64,000 nucleotides of DNA from Roseburia rectibacter (lineage in GTDB: Bacteria > Bacillota > Clostridia > Lachnospirales > Lachnospiraceae). Below the pieces are notes generated by a model. It was not told the origin of the DNA, searched no databases, and saw only the letters and a list, made by a program, of their open reading frames with translations. The DNA lies in assembly GCF_014287515.2 (NCBI RefSeq), contig NZ_CP092473.1:2941001-3005000 (forward strand). Direction: 5' to 3'. How positions within the stretch are numbered: position 1 is the first letter of the stretch; each line of letters opens with the position of its first letter. A program made the translations under genes and the position numbers. Positions 15,561 through 23,723 of the stretch are shown here, in pieces.

Positions 15561-17468
15561 TCATACATATTTATATGGTTTATACACCTCGCCGGTTTCA
15601 ATCTCACGCTTCAAATTTTGTATTTCTCTTTTGATAATATAATCATACGTTCTATCAATTCCATCGATTTTTACTTTCTGATAAATTTTATTTTCAAATT
15701 CTTTGATAAATTCCTTTTTTCCACTTTTGCTAAGGTATATTCCATTATTTTCCACTTCAATAAAATCCGAACTGCTGATCACCTTACGATTTATCAATGT
15801 AAATATTGCCCTGTCAACAAGTATCGGTTTGAACAGATCAGCAAGATCAAGATTCAGACTTTCCTGTCTGCTTCCTGCTGCATGAATTATTCCAATTCGG
15901 ATATCAAGACTTGTCCTGTTAATTTCATTGGCAATCCTTTGATAAAGCAACGTATTGCCAAAACTTATCATTGCATTGATCGAATCTTGTGGCGGACGTC
16001 TGGTTCTTTTTTCAAACTGAAAATCTTTATTATCCAATATATAATTGAAACACTGGTAATATCTCTGACGCGCCTGCGCTTCTATCAGCATCAGTTCGTT
16101 GATACTCTTTGCCTCATTCATCTGTTTGATACAGGCAGACATCACATCTACATTTTCCTGCAGTTCTTTTGATGTTTTACGTCTTTCATAGTATCTCAAA
16201 TTTGCACGGATATTCGATATCCCAGCTATTTCAATTTTTCTCGCCATGGCAAGTCGTTCTGTTTCTGAGTCATATATCCTTAACTGTTTTAATTCTGTTT
16301 TGATATTTCTTCGATTATTCTGAGGGACAAAACTGCCTATCTTTTCCCCGTATTTGTCTATGAGACAGACATTAAGTCCCACCTGATTCATAAACTCCAG
16401 AAATCCACCGGTAATTATTACATTCGAATAAATAAACAATGCATCGGTTGTTTCTACCGGAATATATTTTTTCCCCTCATTACTTTCAAATAAGACATTA
16501 AAATCTCTTTTCGTAAGGATTCCCTCATTGATCAGATGGTAGTTATTATCAACCCTCTGTATTCCTGTCGTATACCAGTCTCTGTAACCACTCCGATACG
16601 CTTTCTTTTCTTTTTTTTTAAGAATTTTTTTATTCTTTTCCTCAAACCGGTATCCTAAATATTTGCGGTTCAAGCCCTGAAATATTCCCGTTTTTTTCTG
16701 ATTCAGTGGAAGCATTTCCACATTTATAATATATTCCCTGACAATATTCAGACAGGCAGCCGCCTCATCATAAGTCTTTACATACACATTAATATCATCT
16801 CCAAAGCGGCAAAAGGAATACTTCTTCTCTTCCATATAATGGTCAAGCGCATCCATGTATATGTTGCTGAGCAGCGGACTCAGAGGTCCACCCTGAAGTA
16901 TTCCTTCTTCTTTCTGATATGTAATGTGATCATCCAGTATTGTACATCTTAAATATACAATGATCAGATTCATCACTTTTTCATCTGAAATCTCTGCCCG
17001 GATTTTTTCAAGCAGTAATTCCTGATTTATATTGTCAAAAAAATTGTGTATATCAAGTTCAATACACCATATATTCCCCTCTTCTATGTATTGTGCTGCC
17101 TGTTTTACAGCCGCCAATACCCCTTTTCCATCCTGATAAGCATATGAACAGGCAGAAAATTCATTTTTCCAAAGAAGGTTCATTTTCTGAAATAATGCAC
17201 GGTAAATAAGACGGTCAACCGAATTCATCAAAGAAATCTTACGATGTTTTCCCTTTTGATTTATAATTTCAATCTGATTGATCATGCCCGGTACATAGAT
17301 TCCATCCAGTATCGCCTTTTTTATTCTGTCTCCATTTGCGCTCCAATATACTGGCAATTCCGATAACTTTACCCCATCAACGCCACAACTATCTCTTTTT
17401 TCCATCAGAGATTCCATAGCAGTATTTATATTATCATCTGAAAGGACATCACCAATACTTAATTCCAT
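15561..17468 (-). CDS. cas1: Reverse transcriptase-Cas1 fusion (spacer acquisition from RNA)
   Basis: The 635-residue protein has an N-terminal group II intron-like RT domain (about 1-300) and a C-terminal Cas1 domain (about 310-635). RT signs: IELDIHNFFDNI with D139 (motif A), GILQGGPLSPLLSNIYMDAL (190-208), FGDD at 222-225 in place of YADD, and LGYRF at 271-275. Cas1 signs: E463 in LIEAQARQRYY, H529 in GIIHAAG and D541/D544 in LNLDLADLFKP. There is no Cas6 domain. With Cas2 it should integrate spacers; related RT-Cas1 proteins acquire them from RNA. GGAGGATTGACGT precedes the ATG. It lies downstream of the array, which may supply its transcription. Confidence 0.95.
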   Translation of the reverse strand: MELSIGDVLSDDNINTAMESLMEKRDSCGVDGVKLSELPVYWSANGDRIKKAILDGIYVPGMINQIEIINQKGKHRKISLMNSVDRLIYRALFQKMNLLWKNEFSACSYAYQDGKGVLAAVKQAAQYIEEGNIWCIELDIHNFFDNINQELLLEKIRAEISDEKVMNLIIVYLRCTILDDHITYQKEEGILQGGPLSPLLSNIYMDALDHYMEEKKYSFCRFGDDINVYVKTYDEAAACLNIVREYIINVEMLPLNQKKTGIFQGLNRKYLGYRFEEKNKKILKKKEKKAYRSGYRDWYTTGIQRVDNNYHLINEGILTKRDFNVLFESNEGKKYIPVETTDALFIYSNVIITGGFLEFMNQVGLNVCLIDKYGEKIGSFVPQNNRRNIKTELKQLRIYDSETERLAMARKIEIAGISNIRANLRYYERRKTSKELQENVDVMSACIKQMNEAKSINELMLIEAQARQRYYQCFNYILDNKDFQFEKRTRRPPQDSINAMISFGNTLLYQRIANEINRTSLDIRIGIIHAAGSRQESLNLDLADLFKPILVDRAIFTLINRKVISSSDFIEVENNGIYLSKSGKKEFIKEFENKIYQKVKIDGIDRTYDYIIKREIQNLKREIETGEVYKPYKYV

Positions 17469-17489
17469 ACGTCAATCCTCCTTTGTTCA

Positions 17490-17564
17490 GGGATAAACAT
17501 TAATTAGGAACGTAAAACTCGTTTCAATATTTTCAGTATCAATTTTGCTTATGTAATGTAATAC
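17490..17564 (-). CRISPR. Decayed CRISPR repeats at the leader-distal end
   Basis: 17536-17564 matches the repeat at 22 of 29 positions; 17490-17518 matches at 17 of 29, most strongly over its last seven bases. They lie between the array and the RT-cas1 ribosome site and look like old repeats that have drifted. Confidence 0.5.
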
Positions 17565-17610
17565 ATGTAAATATAAGATTGCAAAGGCAAAACAACCGTC
17601 ACGGATTTAT

Positions 17611-18502
17611 GTGCTAATTCCTCATAGGTAATGTAAAACGTGAAAAACCATCGGTGAAAATAATAGATGATTTATCATATGCAAATGCATTGAATGTCAA
17701 TTCCTCATAGGTAATGTAAAACTCGCTTCATTCAGAACTGACAATTTTTAACGCTATCGAATGTGTCAATTCCTCATAGGTAATGTAAAACATTCGGATG
17801 TGAAGCTTTCATCTATCCGGCATTATATGTGAACGTGTCAATTCCTCATAGGTAATGTAAAACAGGTATTATGGTTTAGTAGACATACGATGACCCCAGA
17901 GCAGAGAGTGTCAATTCCTTATAGGTAATGTAAAACGATTATAAGTATAGAACGGAGGTTGATTGATAGTGTCAATTCCTCATAGGTAATGTAAAACTCT
18001 AGCAATTTGCGAGAAGTCATTAGACTTCTCACTCTGTTTAGAGATATCGTGGAGGCATAAGCAAGTGTCAATTCCTCATAGGTAATGTAAAACGCAGGGG
18101 CTTACGCAACACTTGCTAATCATGGATACTGGAAAGAGTGTCAATTCCTCATAGGTAATGTAAAACGTTCCTGACTAGGACAACATATCTGTGCGAAGAT
18201 ATTACTTGTGTCAATTCCTCATAGGTAATGTAAAACCATAATCAATTTACCGAGGTTGTGTATACCCGTAAAGTGTGTCAATTCCTCATAGGTAATGTAA
18301 AACGTGTAAGTGAAGACATCAATAAAATTCGCACAAGTATTGTGTCAATTCCTCATAGGTAATGTAAAACATCATATGTGCAGGGGCTTAGTACATTGCA
18401 GATGCGTGTCAATTCCTCATAGGTAATGTAAAACTTGTTGCACAGAAGGGAGAATATAAATGCAGAATTTAAAGTGTCAATTCCTCATAGGTAATGTAAA
18501 AC
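17611..18502 (-). CRISPR. Main CRISPR array, 13 repeats and 12 spacers
   Basis: Repeats of 29 bp start at 17611, 17694, 17763, 17835, 17908, 17969, 18065, 18138, 18208, 18275, 18342, 18406 and 18474. On the transcribed (minus) strand the repeat begins GTTTTACATTACC and ends GGAATTGACAC. Variants (17611, 17694, 17908) are all toward the low-coordinate end, so new spacers enter at 18502. Spacer lengths in coordinate order are 54, 40, 43, 44, 32, 67, 44, 41, 38, 38, 35 and 39 bp. Uneven spacer length is usual for type III arrays. Confidence 0.97.
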
Positions 18503-18779
18503 AACTGATTTTATCAGCTTCTTTACATATCATACTCTCAAATTTTCCTTATTTCAACCCATTTTTTCCAAAAAAGTCCGTCGACCTATTTTTCTAAAAA
18601 ACCATGCAATCCGCATAAATCCAATATTTCCTGCTCTTTTAAAAAGACCTACTGACATCGACGGACTTTTAGAACGATTTTTTCTTTTTTTTCCTGATAA
18701 ATCCGTGATTTTACTTACAAAAAAATCCCCTCATGCCTTATAAACAGTGGCTTTGAGGTCGACGGACTTTTTTCTGTGT
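18503..18779 (-). promoter_or_regulatory. Leader 2 with array promoter and repeated GTCCGTCGA motif
   Basis: The promoter next to the first repeat is TTGAAA (18552-18557), 17 bp, TATGAT (18529-18534), so transcription starts about 20 bp before the array. Compared with leader 1, about 120 bp are inserted. The motif AAAGTCCGTCGA occurs on the minus strand at 18755-18773 and near 18658-18670 and in reverse at 18570-18586; the last two form an inverted pair bounding the insert. A CTGAT/ATCAG palindrome touches the repeat. Confidence 0.8.
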
Positions 18780-19115
18780 CTATCCCTGCTCCGGCACTGT
18801 CACCGTCCACAGATACTGCTCCCCTTTTCCCCACAGCAGCAGTTCTTTCATCTGTTCATCGTACTCTTCTGTCGGTTTGTAATCCTTCAGCATGGAAAAC
18901 AGATACTTCTCCTGTTCGTCCTTTGGTTCTGTCTTTTTCATTTCCTCATGTAACAAATTTGCCAGTTCAACCGGTCTGATATCCTCTGAGAACCCGATTC
19001 CGGATAACTTTGCGACAAGACCTGCCGCATAGTAAAACTCGTAGTTGCCGGTCAGGACAGATTTCTGCATGTTGCATTTTATGATAACACTCTGGCGTGC
19101 GATAGATGTAACCAT
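18780..19115 (-). CDS. Hypothetical protein (111 aa) upstream of the CRISPR leader
   Basis: The product begins MVTSIARQSVIIKCNMQK and ends LLLWGKGEQYLWTVTVPEQG, with an acidic helical middle (ELANLLHEEMKKTEPKDEQE). GGAGAAATGAATC precedes the ATG. It has no signal peptide or membrane segment. The stop codon abuts leader 2, and the gene is transcribed toward the array, but no known CRISPR family is recognised. It could be an unrelated small gene that marks the edge of the locus. Confidence 0.55.
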   Translation of the reverse strand: MVTSIARQSVIIKCNMQKSVLTGNYEFYYAAGLVAKLSGIGFSEDIRPVELANLLHEEMKKTEPKDEQEKYLFSMLKDYKPTEEYDEQMKELLLWGKGEQYLWTVTVPEQG

Positions 19116-19178
19116 GATTCATTTCTCCATTTCTTCATTGTAAAAATAAGCATCCTCCAAATGCTGGTTTGTGGGTGA

Positions 19179-19502
19179 TATGAGTCGCCCGTCCAAATGG
19201 TGTGTCGCAGGTCTGTGAATGGCATTTTGCGCAAAGCCGGAGTTAATTTTGGTTCCGTTGTACGAAAATAAGAAAAGTCTAAGTGTGTCTGAGTTAGATT
19301 TTCTCGGAGTGACGTGACCGGCAACAACGAGTCATCCATGACTCGATGCTGCCTTGTTCTGCCATCCGTGGCAGAACATCACTGTATACCTACGGACACA
19401 CTAAGATTTTCTAATTTTCTCCCAAAGTCACAAAATTACTTCGGCTTTGCGCAAGATGCCAGCCTCCAGGTTATGAACACCATTTGGGTGGGCGGTTCAT
19501 CT
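19179..19502. repeat. Large palindromic element P1
   Basis: About 110-bp arms form an imperfect inverted repeat (left arm with CCGTCCAAATGGTG and TTGCGCAAAGCCGGAG; right arm with CTTCGGCTTTGCGCAA and CACCATTTGGGTGG). Between the arms are two perfect small hairpins, CGAGTCAT/ATGACTCG and GTTCTGCCA/TGGCAGAAC. Arms share about 30 bp (GTGACTTTGGGAGAAAATTA region) with P2 and P3. No transposase lies nearby. It may be a MITE-like element or encode a structured RNA. Confidence 0.75.
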
Positions 19503-19644
19503 CAAAACTGGGGGCGTAGGTACGGATTTTCGATATTCGCACAAATGGAAATATACTTAAAATGCTAATGTGCTGTATCATTAATATTCAACCTAATGGC
19601 TTCCAAGATTTTCCATCTGCTACATTGTATTACATGAATTTTTT

Positions 19645-20160
19645 CGTAAATTTCCAGACCAATAACACAAAATATTTTCAAATGTGTATGGCAATAAATA
19701 TGAGCATAGTGTTATATATCGAGGTTTTTGCCAGTGTAATCAAAAAATAATAAACTATTGAATATAGTTATTTGAAAATATTTTTTTAATCAGATTCACA
19801 CATAAAACACTAAAAATTTACGCACTACCCAAGGTTGTAAAATGAGTTCCCCGGAGAAGGGTGGTTCACAACTTAGTGGCTGGCAAATCGCATCAAGCCG
19901 GGATCCGTTTTGTGACTTTGGGAGAAAATTAGAAAGTCTTTGTATGCCTGTTCACAATACAGTGTTGTGCTGCCACGGACGGCAGCACAAGTCCTAATGT
20001 GCCCGGACGGCACATTTAGGACGCACACGTCACTCCGGCATAAAACTAAATCAGGCATACTTAGACTTTCTTATTTTCGGACAACGGAACAAAACAGTCC
20101 CGGCTTGATGCAATTTGCCAATCTAAAATCCCCAGAACCACCCTACACCAGGAAACTCAT
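19645..20160. repeat. Direct repeat copy R1 (about 516 bp, contains P2)
   Basis: This block is repeated in the same orientation at 21662-22183. The first 200 bp is AT-rich and shared (CCAGACCAATAACAC, AGTTATTTG, AATCAGATTCA, AAAAATTTACGCAC); the remainder is palindromic element P2. No convincing gene lies inside; the short ORF on the minus strand at 19873-20058 is a product of the repeat. Confidence 0.8.
19842..20160. repeat. Large palindromic element P2
   Basis: Outer ends ATGAGTTCCCCGG and its partner GGAAACTCAT are followed inward by long imperfect arms (GGCAAATCGCATCAAGCCGG against CCGGCTTGATGCAATTTGCC). The centre holds two strong hairpins: TTGTGCTGCC/GGCAGCACAA and GTCCTAA-TGTGCC/GGCACATTTAGGAC. 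The whole can fold into a long stem with a branched head. Confidence 0.8.
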
Positions 20161-20233
20161 GTCACCCACAAACCAGCATTTGTCGATCATCCCATAAAAA
20201 TAGTTCACACCTTATTCTAATCTGAAATCCATC

Positions 20234-20680
20234 TTACGTCAAACCTTCCCCGATCTTCCTTACAAAGTAATAAAGTGCCCCACAGGTCTTGCCGGCTGCC
20301 ATTGCCCACATGATCCACCGCAGTCCGACTTTCAGCTTTGCCCGGCGGAACAGGATTGGGAATGTGTTCAGAATCTCAGCTAAGGCAACTGCGATACAGC
20401 CAACAAATATTCCCGCAGACAGTCCGTACAATCCAAGAAAAATATGTCCAAACACCTGACCAAACGCCAGATGCATCTGCAAAAATACAGAAACAATATT
20501 TCCAAGTATCCCACCAAGGATGATCGCCTGTTCAAAGCAGAGCGTTCCTGCTGCACGGTTACACTTTCCGATCATACGCGGCACCACACCGATGACGATC
20601 ACAAAAGCAAATGTTCCTGCTGCAACTGCACCGCCAAATGCAAGTCCTAAAAAGCCGAGCAGAATATGTTTAAGAAACAT
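20234..20680 (-). CDS. spoVAB: Stage V sporulation protein AB
   Basis: The 148-residue membrane protein matches SpoVAB: GFLGLAFGGAVAAGTFAFVI near the start, VPRMIGKCNRA, then four to five hydrophobic helices including GLYGLSAGIFVGCIAVALAE. SpoVA proteins carry dipicolinic acid into the developing spore. It overlaps the end of spoVAA by 11 bp and is the last gene of this short operon. SpoVAC, normally the next gene, is about 17 kb away. Confidence 0.9.
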   Translation of the reverse strand: MFLKHILLGFLGLAFGGAVAAGTFAFVIVIGVVPRMIGKCNRAAGTLCFEQAIILGGILGNIVSVFLQMHLAFGQVFGHIFLGLYGLSAGIFVGCIAVALAEILNTFPILFRRAKLKVGLRWIMWAMAAGKTCGALYYFVRKIGEGLT

Positions 20681-21323
20681 CTATGCTGTGCCCTCCTCTT
20701 CCTGCATTTTCAATAAATGTGGTATCCACGTCTTTCTCATATTTACGCATTTCGATCTGAATTGGTGTCGGATCAGGCGTGATCTTCTTCCTGCCCACAT
20801 GATTAAAAAATAAAATAATGCCAAGTCCGAGCCCGATGCAGTAACAAACTTCTAACTCTGTCACACCGCCTGCCTTTGTTCCCATCACCTGACCATATAA
20901 TTTATCAAATACGTCCGTTACAGAAATATCATTATTAAATGCCATGATCGTAAATGCCGAACCAAAAAAAATGATAATGCAAAGTAGCACTGTTTTGACC
21001 GCATTTATCACCTTTGGCTTTTTCGGATCCGGTACGTATTCTATGATAAAATCACTTTCACCCTCGTTGGAGATTGTCAATGACGGATAATCCTCATGAA
21101 TCTGCTCAATGATCTTTAACACCGAAAAAACCTGCATCTGATTTTTCTGTTTTTTTTCATCTTTCCGATCTGTAAAACTATATATTTTTTTCTGCTTCAG
21201 CTGACGAAGGACTGCCTCGTTCGTGCACTCCATTTTTGCAATGTCGTTTAACACAACATGCCGGTCAAAAACGATCGTGTTCTGCTCGATCTTTAAATAA
21301 AGTGTCTCGTTATTTACGCCCAT
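20670..21323 (-). CDS. spoVAA: Stage V sporulation protein AA
   Basis: The 217-residue protein has the SpoVAA plan: an N-terminal cytoplasmic domain (LYLKIEQNTIVFDRHVVLND, then LKIIEQIHEDYPSLTISNEG), followed by two membrane helices (about 107-127 and 155-175) and a short tail. Its ATG overlaps the stop of a 55-residue membrane peptide gene (ATGGGCGTAA), so the pair is probably translationally coupled. It is expected to function in the spore inner membrane during dipicolinate uptake. Confidence 0.9.
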   Translation of the reverse strand: MGVNNETLYLKIEQNTIVFDRHVVLNDIAKMECTNEAVLRQLKQKKIYSFTDRKDEKKQKNQMQVFSVLKIIEQIHEDYPSLTISNEGESDFIIEYVPDPKKPKVINAVKTVLLCIIIFFGSAFTIMAFNNDISVTDVFDKLYGQVMGTKAGGVTELEVCYCIGLGLGIILFFNHVGRKKITPDPTPIQIEMRKYEKDVDTTFIENAGRGGHSIDVS

Positions 21324-21481
21324 GTTTCATCCACATCCCCGTCGTTCAAACTGTTATATACCAATATGCCATCTGTCGGTATCTCATTTTCTTTCCTGTA
21401 TTTCGTGTAAAAACATACTCCGACCACCAGCGCCATGACAATCACTCCGAGTAATACAGCTCTGTATTTTTTACAATTCAT
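21314..21481 (-). CDS. Small membrane peptide gene leading the spoVAA-AB operon (55 aa)
   Basis: This ORF is too short for usual annotation. It starts MNCKKYRAVLLGVIVMALVV, a single membrane helix after a basic start, and ends with a soluble acidic tail (ENEIPTDGILVYNSLNDGDV, then DETWA). GGAGGATT precedes two tandem ATGs (21484 and 21481). Its stop overlaps the spoVAA start. The coupling and ribosome site make it a likely real gene, perhaps a small partner of the SpoVA channel, but I do not recognise a family. Confidence 0.6.
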   Translation of the reverse strand: MNCKKYRAVLLGVIVMALVVGVCFYTKYRKENEIPTDGILVYNSLNDGDVDETWA

Positions 21482-21599
21482 CATAATCCTCCATTTTTCC
21501 TGTAAAATTTTTCATACTCCGCGTTCTTTGTGCAAATCTGATATTTCACCGACTATGCGAATTATTATTTCTCTTTTTTGGGATATTATGTATGGACAT

Positions 21600-21675
21600 G
21601 AGTCGCCCGTCCAAATGGTGTTTCGTAGGCTTGTGAGTGGCGTCTTGCGCAAAATCGGGGGCGTAAATTGCCAGA
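21600..21675. repeat. Truncated P1-like element with deleted centre
   Basis: GAGTCGCCCGTCCAAATGG, TTGCGCAAAA and then GGGGGCGTA reproduce the outer ends of P1 with the whole centre missing, as expected from deletion across a palindrome. R2 starts inside its last bases. Confidence 0.6.
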
Positions 21676-22183
21676 CCAAATAACACAGAATATTTTTTTC
21701 AAATATGTATGGCAATAAACACGGGCATAACGGGATACATTGCAGTTTTGCCAGTATTATCAAACCAATAATAATCTATTAAACATAGTTATTTGGAAAT
21801 ATTTTTTTTAATCAGATTCAGAAACAAAACCCTAAAAATTTACGCACCCGCCAAGGTTATAAAATGAGTTCCACGTCAAAGGGTGGTTCACAACTTAGTG
21901 GCTGGCAAATCGCATCAAGCCGGGACTCGTTTTGTGACTTTGGAAGAAAATTAGAAAGTCTTTGTATGCCTGTTCACAATACAGTGTTGTGCTGCCATGG
22001 ACGGCAGCACAAGTCCTAATGTGCCCGGATGGCACATTTAGGACGCACATGTCACTCCGCCCCCAACCTGAATCAGGCATGCTTAGAGTTTCTTATTTTC
22101 GGACAACGGAAACAAAACAGTCCCGGCTTGATGCAATTTGCCACTCACAAAACTGCGACGCCACCCTTCGCCGGGGAACTCAT
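21662..22183. repeat. Direct repeat copy R2 (about 522 bp, contains P3)
   Basis: Second copy of the block at 19645-20160, in the same orientation and with many point differences. R1 and R2 flank spoVAB, spoVAA and the 55-residue peptide gene, so recombination between them could delete these genes. Confidence 0.8.
21864..22183. repeat. Large palindromic element P3
   Basis: Nearly the same as P2: ends ATGAGTTCC and GGGGAACTCAT, arms with CGCATCAAGCCGGGA and TCCCGGCTTGATGC, and the same two inner hairpins (GTGCTGCC.../GGCAGCAC and GTCCTAA.../TTAGGAC). Compensating changes relative to P2 appear in some arm positions. Confidence 0.8.
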
Positions 22184-22363
22184 AGCCTAACAAACCATTA
22201 TTTGGCGGACAGCTCATATATTAATCTGAATATATATTTTTTTCACGCGACAGATTGCTTTTTACAAAAAAACATGTTATTTTTTCATGAGTGTTATTAA
22301 GAAAAAACCTGTTTTAACAGCTATCATTATCAGACCTATCATATAGTAGAAAGGAACTGCAAC

Positions 22364-23137
22364 ATGGCAGTCACAAAGGAAATTTTATCTTTAGCGGTGG
22401 AGACCGGCGATGCACTTCTTAGAAATGGTGCGGAAGTGTACCGTGTGGAAGATACCGTAATGCATATCTTAGAAGCATATGAAATCGAAGAATATGATGT
22501 CTATGTACTTTCAAATGGAATTTTTGCAAGTGCAAATGAAAATAAAGATGACGCGTGCAGTATGATCCGGCACATTCCGCTCGGTCAGACGCATCTTGGA
22601 CGTATTGCAGCCTTAAACCAACTTTCCAGAGAGATCTGCTCTCATGAATGCTCCTTAAAAGATGCCTGGACGCGTCTGGATGAATGCAAAGCGATTCCTA
22701 CCTGTAAGAAATGGACAGAAGTATTTTTCTGCGGGCTTGGAAGCGGTGCTTTTGCCTACCTGTTTGGCGGAACTCCGTTAGACGGCGTGATCGCATTTAT
22801 CGCCGGTGCGCTTTTGAATCTGATATTAAAAAAATTTGCACAGCGGAAAACCTCAAAATTTATCACCAACATTTTCGGCAGTGCTTTTGTGACACTCGTC
22901 AGTCTGATTACATTTTCAGTCGGACTGCCTGTTTTATATGACAAGATCATTATCGGTGCAATCATGCCCTTAGTACCTGGAATTGCGCTGACGACCTCGA
23001 TCCGGGATTTCTTCAACGGTGATTATCTCTCCGGTGCGATCCACATGATTGACGCTGTTCTTACGGCATTTTGTATTGCGGCAGGCGTCGGAACTGTCAT
23101 GACGATCTACAATCTTGCAATAGGAGGTATTTTATGA
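22364..23137 (+). CDS. Threonine/serine exporter family protein, ThrE N-terminal half
   Basis: The 257-residue protein belongs to the ThrE/YjjP group. It has a soluble N-terminus (LSLAVETGDALLRNGAEVYR, typical of the family) and about five membrane helices from residue 120, including MPLVPGIALTTSIRDFFNGD, the family hallmark. The next gene supplies the second half and overlaps by four bases, so the two form a split transporter. Family members export threonine and serine or other small organic acids; the substrate here is not known. GAAAGGAAC precedes the ATG. Confidence 0.85.
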   Translation: MAVTKEILSLAVETGDALLRNGAEVYRVEDTVMHILEAYEIEEYDVYVLSNGIFASANENKDDACSMIRHIPLGQTHLGRIAALNQLSREICSHECSLKDAWTRLDECKAIPTCKKWTEVFFCGLGSGAFAYLFGGTPLDGVIAFIAGALLNLILKKFAQRKTSKFITNIFGSAFVTLVSLITFSVGLPVLYDKIIIGAIMPLVPGIALTTSIRDFFNGDYLSGAIHMIDAVLTAFCIAAGVGTVMTIYNLAIGGIL

Positions 23138-23592
23138 CAACCATGTTTATCCAGTTTATTGTCAGTATGATCGCAACACTTTCTTTTGCAGTACTGTTTT
23201 GTGCGCCAAAACCAGAGCTTATTTTCTGCGGACTTACCGGTGCGATCGGATGGATCGTATATCTGATCTGCCTGCAGTTTGATACCGGTACTGTCATTGC
23301 AAATATGGTCGCAACACTTGCTCTCACAGTCTTTTCAAGAACTGTCGCTGCCATTCGGAAAAATCCGGTAACTATTTATCTGATCGCTGGTATTTTCCCT
23401 CTTGTACCTGGAGCGGGAATTTATTATACTTCCTATTACTTTATCATGAACCAGATGAAAGATTTCTCCCGCTATGGCATGGAAACGATCAAGGTTGCCG
23501 GTGCGATCGTACTGGGTATCATTTTCGGATTCTCCCTGCCGCAGACATGGTTTAATGCATTGCAGCACCGGACAAAAAGCAGACACACCTGA
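23134..23592 (+). CDS. Threonine/serine exporter family protein, ThrE C-terminal half (YjjB type)
   Basis: The 152-residue membrane protein starts MTTMFIQFIVSMIATLSFAV at an ATG that overlaps the upstream stop (ATGA) and follows GGAGGTATTTT. FPLVPGAGIYYTSYYF repeats the family motif found in the first half. It ends with a polar tail. It needs the upstream gene product to form the full transporter. Confidence 0.85.
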   Translation: MTTMFIQFIVSMIATLSFAVLFCAPKPELIFCGLTGAIGWIVYLICLQFDTGTVIANMVATLALTVFSRTVAAIRKNPVTIYLIAGIFPLVPGAGIYYTSYYFIMNQMKDFSRYGMETIKVAGAIVLGIIFGFSLPQTWFNALQHRTKSRHT

Positions 23593-23723
23593 CAACGCAG
23601 GAAGGTTCCGCTTACATCCCACACCCTATGGATCAAAGCATTTGCAATTGTTTCCCGGAATACCTCTATGGTCTTATCATACACATCTAATATCAATATC
23701 TTTTCAGGTGTTGTGGACAACAG

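Noticed and set aside
19079..19339. 86-residue minus-strand ORF
   Set aside because: It lies mostly in palindrome P1, and its end overlaps the start of the 111-residue gene; no family features or ribosome site.
19873..20058. Short minus-strand ORF in P2 and its near copy at 21895-22080
   Set aside because: Both are translations of the palindromic repeat, with an opposite-strand ORF in the same place and no ribosome site; the similarity comes from the DNA repeat.
19645..22183. Group II intron or retron remnant
   Set aside because: No domain V-like hairpin, no RT ORF and no intron ends were found; the structure is symmetric palindromes.
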